Positions 47,991 to 60,543 of a stretch of 64,000 nt of DNA are shown piece after piece (position 1 is the first letter of the stretch; each line of letters begins with the position of its first letter). Below the pieces are notes generated by a model. It was not told the origin of the DNA. It ran no database searches and saw only the letters and a program-made list of their open reading frames with translations. A program made the translations under genes and the position numbers. The DNA comes from Cryptomeria japonica (taxonomy: Eukaryota > Streptophyta > Pinopsida > Cupressales > Cupressaceae). The stretch is from assembly GCF_030272615.1 (NCBI RefSeq), contig NC_081408.1, positions 68,179,546 through 68,243,545 on the forward strand. Direction: 5' to 3'.

Positions 47991-50808
47991 GATTTATGCA
48001 AAAGATGGGATCAAAGGGATCGAAGGATGAAAAATATGCATTGGATAATGGATAGGGTATTGGAAGAATTGGGCTTGAGTGGATAGAAATGTTGGCAAGA
48101 TTGACATTGGCACACACCTTGAGGGGTGATGGACTGATGGAGGAAAGATGTGCTTTGGATATGGAGATTTTGATGAAGGAATAGCTAGGGATTTGTGGAC
48201 ATAAGGACCCAAAATGGAAGAAGGAGGTGATGGAGGAACAAATTTGAGAGGTTTGGATGGAGGAATAGCAATTTTGGATGCCAAGTTGGATTTTTCCTTT
48301 TGTGCTTCAAGAAGTTGCTTAGGGATCCACATGGTTTTTGATTTTTCATGCTTTTGTGGTTCCTTGAGGTGCATTGCTTGCAAAAGGGATTTAGGAACCC
48401 ATATATATTTTGACTGTGCTTTATTTTGCTCAGTGGGATTTTGTGGCCTTTTGGATATTTCTTTTTCTTTATAGATCAAATTTTTCTTTGTTTTGACATG
48501 TCGATTATATTGGACATGTTGATCCTTGAATACATGTGGATTTTTAGACTTATGACTTTTATGCTTGGCATCCAAATTGCTTGGAGGGGGAAAGGAATGC
48601 ATGGATGAATACAAATGAAATGGAGTTCTTTTGGATTGATGAAATTGACTCAAGGATGTGTGCCTTTGCTGACCTTGCATAAAGAATGAAGGAATATAAG
48701 GACCTAAGATGGATGGAAACTATGATGGGGAAGGTGTATGTTTTGATTTTGATGGAGGGATACCAACATCTTGAGAGTGAGTTGTGTAGACATGAGCCTT
48801 AATATTTTCTTTGACATGAAGGGGTTCTTTCTCATGAAGGTCTACTCTTTTGCCTTTATGAATATCTTGACTTGTAAGATACTCTTTTCTTTGGGAAGAA
48901 GACCACGAGTCCATTATGAGATGGATATGATATGAGAGAAATAATGAGATCTTGAAGTGGATCGGATTGCACCAAAATGGAAGAACCCATTATGCATGTC
49001 GAGGGTTCATGAACATCTTGCACTAACACATTAGAATCATGAGGGGGACTAGGATTGTGTAGTGGACATGGTTCAATGACAGGCTCTTCAAGAGATGGAA
49101 TGGGAGAAATAATGGGATAATCACAAGAAATGAGATCTTGGAGTGTATATGGAGCATTAAGACAAGGAGATGGAGGAACAAGTGGATCTTGTGGAGGATT
49201 TAAAGGAATAATTTGATCTTGACAAGGAGGAAGATCATTGGAATCCTCTTTAAATGTGCTTTGCTCTGGACTTTTAATGGGATCATCGAAAAGGATGGAA
49301 GGGATGTCTTGATCTTTCTTAGGAAGTGAAATGTCAATGGGATTTGAAAGGGTGTTGTGTTCTTGGATAGAATTGACAGGAATAAGTGAATCATTATGAG
49401 TGTCTGGGGAAATGGGATCTTGGTCAACAATTGGATGGGATGATAAGGTTTCGGGATCTTGATCTTGATCTTTTTTAAGACACGTTTCTTCATGCTCTAA
49501 ATTATCTTCTTGACATGGGGTTGGACTTTGGATATGCACGGGGGATTCTGACAAGGAATCAATGCTTTGGCATGAAGGAAATGCACTTTGAACATTTGTG
49601 ATGGATTCTGGCAAGGAATCAATGCTTGAACATGAGGAAGACGAACTTCGAATGGGGTCCTCTAAAACAGGTAATGGCAATAAAGTGCATGGTGGCATTG
49701 GGTCTTGTATTTCTAAAACATGACAAGGATGTGCATCATGAATTGGATTATTTTGGCAATCAATTATGGATAGCCCTTGGATAATTGCATCCTTGGGTGT
49801 ATTGTTTGATGAGGACAATATAGAAGGTTCTTGTGAAACTTCTAAAGGTGTAGGGATAGATGCCACTGGAGAGTCAATTTTTTTATGAGGGGATGAGGCA
49901 TTGCTAGACATAAGTGTATTATCTTTATCTTCCTCAAAGAACTCACTTGGTAGTTTCCTTAAGAGCCTTGCAATAAAGCCACCTTTCTTTCGAGGTTTTG
50001 ACATAGTTGTATCTAGAATTTGAACTTTTTTGGAACATAATTGGTTCTGGTCTGATGTCATGTTTTGATTTTGAACTAGATGTTGATCAAATTGGTTTGA
50101 CATGTTCAAAATTTGGCTTGGTGCATGTTGCAATTTTTTTTTGTGAATTTGTGATTGTAGTTGTTGACATTGATATTCCACCATTGGTTGAACCATTTGT
50201 GGACATTGTATAGTTGGTTGGACATATTGTTGAAATTGGACCATTGGTTGTACTGGTTGTATATGTTGAACAATTGGTTGAACCATTGGTTGTATTGGTT
50301 GAAAATATAATTGATAGTAAACACCTTCTTGTTCTTGTTGTGGAGGCACATAATGTTGAAACTGATGTTGTCTCTTTTCTTGAAATTGTTTCATCATCTC
50401 TATTTGTGAGAGGAGAGCTGGTATGTCTGATCGTTCAATAAGAGATCTTACATCAATTAGCTCAATCTTTGGATTTCAACCTGGAAATTTTTGAAACATT
50501 TTGGACATTTGTGATCTATTCTTCTCAATGTTTTTCACTTTTTGTTCCAAAATCTCCTTTTCTTGAGCTAGTTTCTCCTCTAGGTTTTGTATTTGGACAT
50601 TTACATCATCATGATAAGTTTGATCCAAGTTTTGAGACATGTAGAGATTGGATTGACATGATTGATTTCTCAATTGTGATGACATGGCTTCGTAAGAAGG
50701 TTGAGACCTCATTTCAACAAACATGTCACTATGAAATGCAACTAATGGGATTGACAAATGCAACCTAAAAGGATGACAATGCAACTTAATGTTTTTGTTG
50801 TTTTTCAA
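47991..50808 (-). pseudogene. Long ORF of element E: Pro/Gln/Ser-rich protein, about 940 codons, unknown
   Basis: Starts at 50808 (MKNNKNIKLHCHPFRLHLS); an N-terminal coiled coil (NLEEKLAQEKEILEQKVKN) is followed by one TGA near 50475, then a clean 513-codon stretch (50397-48856) with a Gln/Pro/Val repeat (QPMVQ units), KKGGFIARLLRKLPSEFFEE and a long Pro/Ser/Asp-rich acidic part. A frameshift near 48890 leads to a Lys/Pro-rich tail with two copies of a Trp motif, KYIWVPKSLLQA and KTMWIPKQLLEA. I do not recognise the family. By position and composition it may be a Gag-like or accessory protein of E. With one stop and one frameshift it is nearly intact. Confidence 0.65.
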
Positions 50809-52825
50809 GATTTTGACAAACTCATGAATGCAATTCTAAAAATGAGACCCTTAGGAAATTGAAATGATGTCTAGACCTCAAAGGACAAAAGGACCAAGTG
50901 ACAATAGGACAAACTGATAATGTCTCACCTATATGCTTGGATACTAAGCTAGGTTTGACCAAATGACATTGATGAAAAAGACAAAAGTTTGATAAGGTCT
51001 AGACTTCCTAACAATAACTTTAGGGTTTATCAAAGATTTGCAATTTACTCAAGTATGACAAAACCTAGTTTTGACACTATATGCAAAGGGACAATTACTA
51101 TGCAAATGACCCTAATATGATATGTTAATGACCTAAGCTTAATGAAGAGACCTAGGGTATGCAAATGTGACCTAATGTATGACAATGTCAACCTAAGACA
51201 AAACCTAAATTTTAATTATGAAATGGTATTTCTCTAATGCAAGAGGACACATGCAAATGGATGACCCTTATTGATATGCAAAGGAGTATGACCTAGGTGA
51301 AACCTAACCTTGGGACTCGACCATGAACTTTTGCAAAATGCAAACCTAGGATGAACCTAAATCTAAGTGACATGAATGTTGAGACAAGATTTTGAAAAAT
51401 GTTTGACAACCATTTTTGAAGGTGTTTTGAACTTTGTTGGATGAAATACTCTTGTGTTTAACCTTGTTTTGAATTAATTTGTCTTGTTTTTGAAATGAGA
51501 CACAACTCAACTTTTGACAAGCAAAGAAGACAAGATATTTTAACTTAGACTCAAGACAATCATGCTCATTCACACATTTCTTATGGTAGGTAAGGACAGT
51601 AGGTACTTGAGAGGTAGACTCATTATGAGATTCAAGGAGAATACATAGATGCTTGACCCCACGGGCTCCCCTCCACAGCACTCACTTCTCAGGGCAGCCA
51701 AGCATCAGTCCCCATGGAAATCTCCCCATGGCGAACTTAGTATCTCTTCCAAGTATCTGAACTCCTCCTTCTCAAGCAACTAGAAGGATTTTGGCTTCTA
51801 AATACAAGGTGTTTAATAAGGATTTTTGTTAAGCGCTACTCCTTGGTGTCACGCAAGCGTGATTGAGACATAGGCCCACCAAGATACCAAACAAATGTAG
51901 TCACACAAGCATGATTTAGACCGTGAGGTCCTACTTAGATGCTGATATGAGAAAGAGTCCAAGGGTCATCACTTCCCAAGTAACTACAATTCCCACGTAA
52001 CCCTTCCTTCAAAGCTTTCACCCATTAGGTATTTATTTATAGTGAGTTAGAATGCCAAGGTACTCTAGCCATGCTCACTTTGGGTCGTTCCCTTCTCACG
52101 ATTGTCACTTGCTTGCAAAAGAAAGCAAATGGTCAGGAAAGCAGGCCCTCTAAAGGTAATAAACAATCTGAGCCATGAGAATGGTATCGAAGATCTGGAT
52201 TTCTGATCACCCTAAGAAGGATGAGAGCATACTCTCCTACTCCAATGTCAAACTCAACAATCAAAGCAAACACACATTCATTCCATCCTACTTAGAAATC
52301 AAACTAGGTGCCTAATTATGAACCACAAACACAAAAGTTCGGTTGAAATACAAGGCAACCTGCAAAATCACCAAGTCAGAAGTTTGATTTGTTTGATCTT
52401 TGACTAGCGAACCTGCATAAAATTTGTTAGTAGTTTCATTTTTGTCTTTGCCATGCATAATGCCAAGGTGCTGCATAGAGAATCAGTACCAAAGAAAAAC
52501 CAAAATGCATAAACGAAATGCAAAACAAAGCAGTTTGCAAGTAAAAACACTGCTTTTTACCTCTGTTTCTGGTCTTACACAGGCGTAGAATGTCTTACAC
52601 AGGCGCAGAATGCAGTAACACAAGCACAGAATGAAGTAACATAGGCGCAGATCCCTTTGAAATAGGCACAGAAGTACTTGACACAGGCACAAATCCCTTG
52701 ACACAGGCGCAGAATGCAATGACACAGGCGCAAAAGTGCCCAGAAAACCCTGAGTTACCCTGTTTCTTGGGTTTTTCACCTGCAAATCAACTCAAAAGCA
52801 CTCAAAAGCATGGTTAGGGGGTTAG
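50809..52825 (-). other. Leader of element E with a CACAGGCGCAGA minisatellite
   Basis: Non-coding 2-kb stretch between PBS and long ORF. From 52570 to 52745 a unit of about 18-22 bp around ACACAGGCGCAGAATG occurs eight to nine times with small changes. Repeated CAAATG/GACCTAA-type phrases fill 50870-51330. A frame at 51681-51346 has no recognisable motif. Confidence 0.65.
52570..52745. repeat. Minisatellite ACACAGGCGCAGAATG
   Basis: Eight to nine imperfect tandem copies with variants such as ACACAAGCACAGAATG and ATAGGCGCAGAT. Unusually GC-rich for this element; most differences between copies are C/T or G/A. Confidence 0.85.
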
Positions 52826-52843
52826 TTCACATCGAGTTCACCA
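52826..52843 (-). promoter_or_regulatory. Primer-binding site of element E
   Basis: On the minus strand TTAAT separates the LTR end from TGGTGAACTCGATGTGAA, a TGG-starting site of plausible tRNA-complement length and unlike the Met-type sites of the other elements. The tRNA is not identified. Confidence 0.5.
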
Positions 52844-52848
52844 ATTAA

Positions 52849-54154
52849 TGTAGATAGGAATCTAGAAATCATCAAAGAAAATAGATATTAAACTAGCTCA
52901 ATCACAAAAACTAAATTGCAATGATAAGAAAACCTACAAACACTCAATAGAGATACTGAAAATAAGACATTTAAACCAAATGCAAACCATTGCAAACATG
53001 AATGTCTTCTCCAGAATTCTCCATTGTCCTTCTTTCTCCTTCAAATTGCTTTGTTTGTGGATCTCACCAATAAGTGCATAAGCATGAGATGAAAGCAAGA
53101 TTGACAAGACAACATAAGGATACTAGAAGCGTGATTGATTGATCGATCGGGGGGGAATGATTGAAGAAATTCATCCAATTTATAGATAAATTGGAGAAAA
53201 GACAAGATTAGCATGAAATTGATATTAAAGGCAATTGATTTCAAAATGGCAAAATTGAGTTGAAGGAAGAAGGTTATGACACCTTCTATGTCATGAATTA
53301 TGACATATTGCCAATGCAAAGGTTAGAGGACTAAAAGCTTATGACATCTTGCTATGCCAATAGTATGACGCATGAGAAATTCATGCTTCCACCGAAGCAC
53401 AAAAATAGGGAGAGACTAGAGAGAAATTAATTAGGTGGAAATTGAAATTAGGAAATTAGAAAATGAGGAAATTAGGAATTAGGAAAATTAGAAACTGAGG
53501 AAATTAGGAATTGATGAATTTAGAAAATTAGGTGAATTAATTAACAATTTTTCATTCATTAATTAATTCACAAGAAGAGGGGGAATTAATTAGCCAATTA
53601 AATAAATATTTAATTGTGACAAGAAGACCTAGGATAAATAAATAAATTATTTAACCTAGAGGGAAAATGACACTCAAGATTAAATGAATAAATCATAAAA
53701 TCCTAGAAGATGAATTAGAAATGCAAGGACGACAATTAGGTCTTGACAAAAGATAATTGATGTCGATTCAATCATGATTTTAATTGGTAGAGGATCAATG
53801 CTAATAAATGATTTGATTGATAATTGCGCCAATTGATGAGGAACAATGACTAATTGATCCAAATTGATATGATTGAGAAGGATGACGATCGATGACAAAT
53901 CGATCGCAAAATGACAAGATTGACAAGTTGATAAGGATTGACCAAAATCATGACTGAAAATTGTTATCGACAAGACCTAATTTGAAAGCGAGAAAAATGA
54001 GGAATGCAAAAGAAGGACTCGATGCTCGCAAACGATAAAGACCAAGTGTGCAACATGGAAGAAATGTTAATGCGATGCAAAAACCCTAAAATAAGGCAAT
54101 GTGCAAATGTTAAAGTATGACTCCACAAGCGTTGACCATTTTTAGATGTCTACA
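52849..54154 (-). repeat. 5' LTR of element E
   Basis: 1,306 bp, nearly identical to 44304-45613 along its length, with a shorter G-run at 53149-53155 against 44605-44612. Confidence 0.94.
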
Positions 54155-54380
54155 CAATTCATTCTGTGAGAAGCATGGAATTAGAAGACAATTATCTGCT
54201 CCTGTAACCCCACAACAAAATGGAGTTGTTGAGAGGAAGAACATAATTGTTTTGGATGCTACATGGACTATGTTGATTGAAGGGAATGTTCTGAAGATCT
54301 ATTGGAGAGAAGCTATTAGCATTGTTGTTTATACATTCAACAGAGTTCATATTAAAGGTGATACTAATAAAACCCTTTGA
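54155..54380 (+). pseudogene. Integrase of element D, second fragment
   Basis: NSFCEKHGIRRQLSAPVTPQ and QNGVVERKN continue the core from 44303 in phase after removal of 9,856 bp, and carry the catalytic Glu of the D-35-E pattern. WREAISIVVYTFNRVHIKGD follows. The frame breaks off after NKT at 54376-54380, where DNA of another kind starts. Confidence 0.88.
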
Positions 54381-57315
54381 TGTAGAGAGTCTTGGAGCTT
54401 TGTTTGTTACACCTTCTTGAGTGACTTGTCCTACTCAACCCTTCAACTTCTTAAGTCCTTCCTATGGCACTTGGCAGGGGTTATGATAATGAGACCTCCA
54501 AGGTATAAACCTTCTTGACTTGCCTCCTAGGTAAATCCAATGGTTTCTAGACAATCAACTCCACCACTTGAGGTTGCCACCTCCGTTATTCACACACTCC
54601 TCTCCTGGGCTCCAACCACTCCTGCAAGGATCTTAACACACAATCACTTCCTATGGTTTCCCAATGCATATACAAGGTGTCTTAAATGTATTTTGAGGTT
54701 TAAGTATCACCAAATCCATCGCCTTGGCTTCCTAACCCTTCTAGGTCTCTACCGGCACCAAAATAGGCCTAATTGCATTAGCCCTCCCTAGGCAGTTTTA
54801 GGGTCTTAATTTGAAAAATTCCCAAACAAGCCTAGAAATAAATCATGGATTTGAGTACCCTTTTGGAAGTTACAGACAATACTAGAAAAGTGCATATGGG
54901 TTATCCATAAAAGTGGGGTTTCCAATGCTGCACTATTTTGAAGGGTTTAGGCCTCACCGGTGACTTGGCAAGATGGGTCTAAAACTCTTCACTAATCAAA
55001 TATCCCACTTCAAATAATTTGGGAACCTTCAAGGGAACTCATAGGTATTTCCATTCATTTGTAACTTGGTCCTACACCAATCCCTATGTGCTCATAAATC
55101 ACACCTTTCTTGTTGTCCTAACTCACCTACTCCCAGCAATGAGCCTAGGGCTTCATTGTTTCTCCTCCTCCTAGACCTAAAACACCACACACCCTATTCT
55201 AAATCTATTTTCAGACCCTAACTTATCATTCTTATTGATTTCAATAGGTTCCATCAAAGAATGCCAAGGTTAGAGTGTAAGGACCGCCATAATTTTAAAA
55301 TAACATAATTCACAAAATACACATAATCAAGAGTAAATCATTTCCACATGTTCAAATACACAAGGTTAGAGACAAGAAATTACATTTCAACATATAAATT
55401 TAGATAACATACACTGACAAGAAGATAAACATAAGGAAACATATACCTTTACACTAAACCACAAGGTCAAATACAATGAATAAATAATGTACAAATATGA
55501 AGACCATCCTAGCAGGAACTCCCAACACATCTCTCCATCGAGAACATCATGGGAGAGAACATTTTTGGAGTGAGTTTCCACCCTACCATGAAGTAGTTAC
55601 ACTTCCCCAGAATCTTTCATGACACGAAAGATACCCAGCCCAGCACAAGACAGACTAGCAATGTGATACTAATAAGAGTAATGGAATATTGTGTAGTGTG
55701 ACATGCATACATCTAATGTTGAAGCATGAACCCAAAACACACAAGATGCATATAAATTATAGGAAGATAGAAGCAAAACTCCTTGCTTGACTATCTAAAA
55801 ATCATACAAAATTAGAGTCTTATCTCAATCACAATTGATCCATGAGGTACACATAACATGATTTTATGTCAACATTAAGAAATATAAAAATGCATAAATC
55901 ATACATAAACATATAGAAACTACATAGGCATTAATAGCATACAAATATGTACATGTGACATACAAATACACAAAAAGCTTACAAGTGTATACAAGAACAT
56001 ATAAGCGCCTCAACTTATGCTTGACTTTTTATCAAGAATTGAAAAGAACACCCCTCACCACTAGTCTAAATGATATCCATGTCATCAATTCAAGAGTTTT
56101 TAATGGATATTTATAGCACCAATTGTTTACAAAAAGTCAATCATAATCCAAAATAATATTGTCTAAGAAGAAACATGTTATTATAGTGGAAATTTATATA
56201 CTAAGATAAATTTTCTAGTCTATGTTAATGAATATATACATAAAAATTATTCATTTACCCATTTCCTCCTATGGCCAAAATATGCTTACTTAAGCCAGTT
56301 CCAAAGGCTAAATGCACACTTAATTCTTCAAAGTAAATGCTAAATGGTAATATTCATATGAATCAAAATAGGATTTAGGGTCCTTGTCAACAAATTAATT
56401 TCTCAGCCTACGTTATTCTCTCCTTGTAGCATATGGCTTAACACAGGGATAAATAAGCATGAATAAAATAAAAATACCCTTGATTTTTTTTTTTTTAAAT
56501 GACTAAATTTTTAATTAATCCAACCTCCATATATAGGTTTGAAAGTTTCTATGTGGTTTTGTTATCTCCCATGCACCCCTATATCATAAAGTTATTTCAA
56601 TTTGAGGTTTCAAAATTTAAAGGTGTCTAAAGGTGCTACCTAGAATTAGAATAAAGTGAGTCATATTTTAGAAGACCAAGCCATTTATGGCTCCATGCAA
56701 TAGACAAGTCCACCAGAGTTCAAGAAAAAGAAAATAAGGCATGTAAAATTGAGAAAGTGCATGGTGTGAAGGATCACTAGGATTGCAAGATATGCACAAA
56801 ATGACTAGTAAAACTTTATCAAAATTTTATGCAAAAAAAAGCTAGTCAAAAAATGGTAGGATATTGTGTCTTTATTCTATTGCAATTTTACCTAACATAT
56901 GAAAATAGAAACAACCTTGCTTAACTAACCTTTCAAGATCTTAGTGTCATCTTAACCACAATCATCTCAAGGGTTAGACAACATGAATTCATAAGAAAAA
57001 CACAAGATAGCCTCACGATACATGTAATCATACTAACTCAAAATTAATTGACTCCCCACCAAATCATTCCTTTATTATATATAGAGAGAATATTTTCAAA
57101 GAATTTAGATATGAGGCATATGTAAGTATATGTATGTGTATATTTAGATGTATTCTCGTACATGCATATATGTATCCATACATTTACTCCACCCTTTAAG
57201 TTGGATTTAAAATCAAATTTTCAGATTTAAAATAAGCTATCTATTTTCCTTAATAAGAATAATAAAATTCTAAATGACTTAGGAGAATAACATATATAAG
57301 AATAATGAATTCACA

Positions 57316-57371
<56 letters not shown>

Positions 57372-58966
57372 TGTATCCATATTCCACAAAATAAACATAC
57401 AAAATTCAGATTGGGTTAAATAAAGAATAAGACTACAAGAAAATCAGAAAAATAGATCTACATACAATATTTCTTGGACTTGACAATGCTTCAAATCAAA
57501 TTCCTTGATAAAAATTCATTCCTGTCACTGCTCCAAATCAGCCAATTTCTCTCCTCCTATGTATGTCGTCTCTTTGTTGTATATCAATACCCTGTGTGTT
57601 CTTCAAGAATGTTTAATTCACCAATTTATAAAGGTAGTTGCTATTATTTTACTCTTTTTCAGTAACTATAATTGGCTCAATAATTTCATGCATTCAAATA
57701 AAACTATAGTTTAATATATTTAATTAGCTGCCAAAGCCATATAAAAATTCTATAGCTTTCTTAGCCATAGCTAATAATAGTTCTCAAAAAGAAAATCCAT
57801 ATTAAAATCATTCTCGTTGATCTCCATGCAATAAATTAAAACTTAAAAAAAAATTGTCAAACACTAAAGGTTAATAATATTCACATTCCACTAAGTTTTA
57901 AATAGCCTCCACAAAATTTTCATATTCTTAAAAAAAAAAAGCATTGAATCTTTATAAAAGAAACTTAAATCGTCTACTTTAGTTTTTTTTTATATATAAA
58001 AAAAAAACTAAGCATGCATTGATTATTATAACAGAACTATACTTTCCAAAAACTCACGTGATGAATTTAGTTTAAGAAATTTGCTTTAAAGAAAATTGAT
58101 TATTTTTATTTCATTTTTATAATTTCTTTCTCTTAAAAAGAAACATTCTTTTATTTCAATATTATTAAATTTTGGTTTTGTTTTATTTAAAACATGCATA
58201 CAATTAATAAAGCTATTTTTTTCTTTTATTAAAAGAAACATGCATTATATATATATAAGCTTATTTATTTATTTTAATTTTCTTCTATTTAAAATATATG
58301 TAATTAATTATTTTAATTTTGTTTTATTTAAAATATATGTAATTATTCAAATAAAATCATATATATATTATTTAGTTTAAAATACATATATTAAAACAAT
58401 AAATAATTTTATTTTATATTTTTTTTCAAGAAAAATAATTATATCACAAATAAATAAAATTTATTTTCTAAAATGATTTATTTACATAATTATGAGAAAA
58501 TAATAAAAGAAACATTTTATTTATTTTTTTATTTTTTCCAACATCTTCTTTTGAAACATGCACATTATAAACAAGTACTTAATATACTCATTTTATTTTC
58601 CTAACAAGTCATAGTAAATTTATTTATTTATTTTAAAGAAGAATCATATAACAAAATATATATGCTTATATTTTAATTTATTTAAACATAACAAAATAAA
58701 GGAAAAATAAGGGTTGTGACATAGACCCATTTTGTTGCTCTTAAACCCTACTTGCAAGGGTTTTGCTCCTAGTTGCAAAGAATGGAAGTAATCTCTACAA
58801 CTTAGGACAATCTATAATGCCCGCCAAAATACCCTAGAGAAAACTAATCATCTATCATACTAATTGAGAATTTATTTTTTTTAATTAACTTTTAATAACA
58901 GCTAATGTAATACATAACATCTCCATATAACTACATTCATTAACCATTTAAACATTATGATCATAC
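54381..58966. other. Non-coding, AT-rich stretch between D and F
   Basis: The start, TGATGTAGAGAGTCTTGG at 54378, interrupts the integrase frame of D and could be the edge of a further insertion whose other end is not in view. From about 57700 to 58700 the DNA is extremely AT-rich. A possible terminus-like phrase TGTAAGGACCGCCATAATTT (55276) has a weak partner TATAATGCCCGCCAAAAT (58815). No protein, RNA gene or target duplication could be supported. Confidence 0.45.
57318..57368. repeat. (TA)n microsatellite
   Basis: Uninterrupted alternating TA for about 51 bp. Confidence 0.95.
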
Positions 58967-60473
58967 TATTGGCATATGTGGAGAGCTTGATGACATGATG
59001 TTGTATGTTGTCATTGATGTCAATATGCTAGTGTATGAACTGGCATATTAAAATAGGAAAATTGGCAAGAGAACCAGTATGATGTTGTAAACTGGTATAT
59101 GTGAAAAGGTGAAGCAGTATGTTTGTTCAAGGTGAACCGGTATGTTGGTATGAGAACCGATATATGGAAGTTTTGAATCGGGGTTTTATTTGGCATGACT
59201 ACCGGTTGGTAGTCTCAACTTCAAGGTTTCCAGTTGATGCATTGCCTGTGTGATTCAACCGATGACATCTTGTGATGAGTTAGCTTTGTAATGAAGACCC
59301 GATCGTGTTGCCACGTCTCCCTTGTGCGCGTGAAGGATTTCCTTGAGGATCTTGCATGAAGAAAATCGATCCTATCTACCTTGGGAATGTGCAAAGTCTC
59401 TGTAAATGGTGGAGAACACGTGATGGGTTATCAACCTCCTGAAGAAGCAAAGAATAAACGTTGGAAAACATCTCGAGATCTATTCAAGGCTATTGTATTC
59501 AATGCAGTATGATTAACGGTCAGGATTGAACCGACTGAATTGTTAAACATAAATGTTTAGGGTTTAGGGTTTATGCTACCGACCTATCTATTTCCTATAA
59601 GGTCAATGATGTTTTTCATTTTGAATTTGTTGGCAAATGTTATGTGTGTATCCCAATGAGTGATACTTGATTCTTGCCAGACCGGAGAAGTGTGGTGATA
59701 CCTGCAGAGTGTGATTGCAGAAGAAAAGGAGCTAAAGTGGATCTCTCTTGGCATTGAGTGTTGTTATTAGATCAGCGTATTACCTGTTGACTTCTAAACA
59801 TTTTAGCAGTTGGAAAGTCCCTTAACCGGGTAGCTTTAACAGGATTTTGTGTAAATCCTTTAATGGGGTGACTCAATTCAATGAGTTCTTCAAATCCTCT
59901 TGTGAGGTGACCTTTAACAGGGTTCTAAACTTTAATCGGGTATTTAGCCATCCCTTAACTGGGTGATCCCTAGCAGGATCAGTTCCTAGTAGAACCTATT
60001 GTAAAAGTCTTTAACCAAACTAGGCTCCTAACAAACTGGACTTCAAAAGAGTTCAAAGAATAGCTTGTGGGTATTCATCCCCACCATGGTTTTTCCCAGT
60101 TGGGTTTCCATGAGAAAAATAAGCGTGTCATGTGTGATGCTTTTCATGTGATACTTTAATATTTTTTGTCAAGTGGTAAAGCATGTTGAACGGACAATCA
60201 TTGTATTTCTAATGATATATTACTTGTTTATGCATAAGGGTGAAGTGGAAATGAGGTATTAGATTGTGTGGAAAGCTAAGAGTTACCGGTTTATGTCTTT
60301 CACATTCTCACTATGTTTTACCAGTATTAATCTGATTTAGACCGGTGTTATTGCTTGCTAGTCAAGTGCAGTGTTTGCAGTCAAACTGGTTTAGAGAAAG
60401 TTTTTTTGTCTGTATTGATTCACCCCCCCTCTCAGTATCGGTTTGGTACTATCTGTTCATCATTTATTCATCA
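58967..60473 (+). repeat. 5' LTR of element F
   Basis: About 1,507 bp. The right edge (TTATTCATCA) is secure from the PBS. The left edge TATTGGCATATG is taken as a decayed TGTTGGCA by comparison with B and C. Contains ATGGTTTTTCCCAGTTGGG near 60087 and ATTCACCCCCCCTCTCAG near the end. Confidence 0.75.
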
Positions 60474-60487
60474 ATTGGTATCAAAGC
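60474..60487 (+). promoter_or_regulatory. Primer-binding site of element F
   Basis: ATTGGTATCAAAGC, one change from the initiator Met-tRNA complement. Confidence 0.88.
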
Positions 60488-60543
60488 GTACCCCAGGTCC
60501 TCTGTGTGTAAGCTTAACCGCTTGAGGAAAAGATCCTACTCTA

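Larger units (their letters stand above)
44304..54154 (-). mobile_element. Element E: large pol-less LTR retrotransposon inserted in integrase of D
   Basis: LTRs 44304-45613 (1,310 bp) and 52849-54154 (1,306 bp), perfect target copies CAATT (44299-44303 and 54155-54159). On the minus strand: 5' LTR, PBS-like TGGTGAACTCGATGTGAA, 2-kb leader, a long Pro/Gln-rich ORF (50808-47991), about 2.3 kb of repeat-bearing non-coding DNA, and a polypurine tract AAAGAGGGGCAAAA before the 3' LTR. No protease, RT or integrase. The primer site differs from the Met-type of the copia elements, so E probably depends on another, possibly gypsy-type, partner. LTRs are very similar by eye, so E is young. Confidence 0.92.
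40262..54380 (+). mobile_element. Element D: Ty1/copia retrotransposon, interrupted by J and E, 3' part not seen
   Basis: 5' LTR 40262-41504, intact PBS, Gag, protease and integrase in the plus orientation. Solo LTR J splits gag, and element E splits the integrase core between the second catalytic Asp and the Glu. The integrase frame resumes at 54155 and ends at 54380 after HIKGDTNKT; RT, RNase H and 3' LTR are absent up to the start of F at 58967. Either D is truncated here or another insertion begins at about 54378-54381, with the remainder outside the window. Confidence 0.88.

Noticed and set aside
55276-58850. Gypsy-type element bounded by TGTAAGGACCGCCA and TATAATGCCCGCCA phrases
   Set aside because: The two phrases match poorly, no target duplication or PBS/PPT was found, and no coding sequence lies between them.
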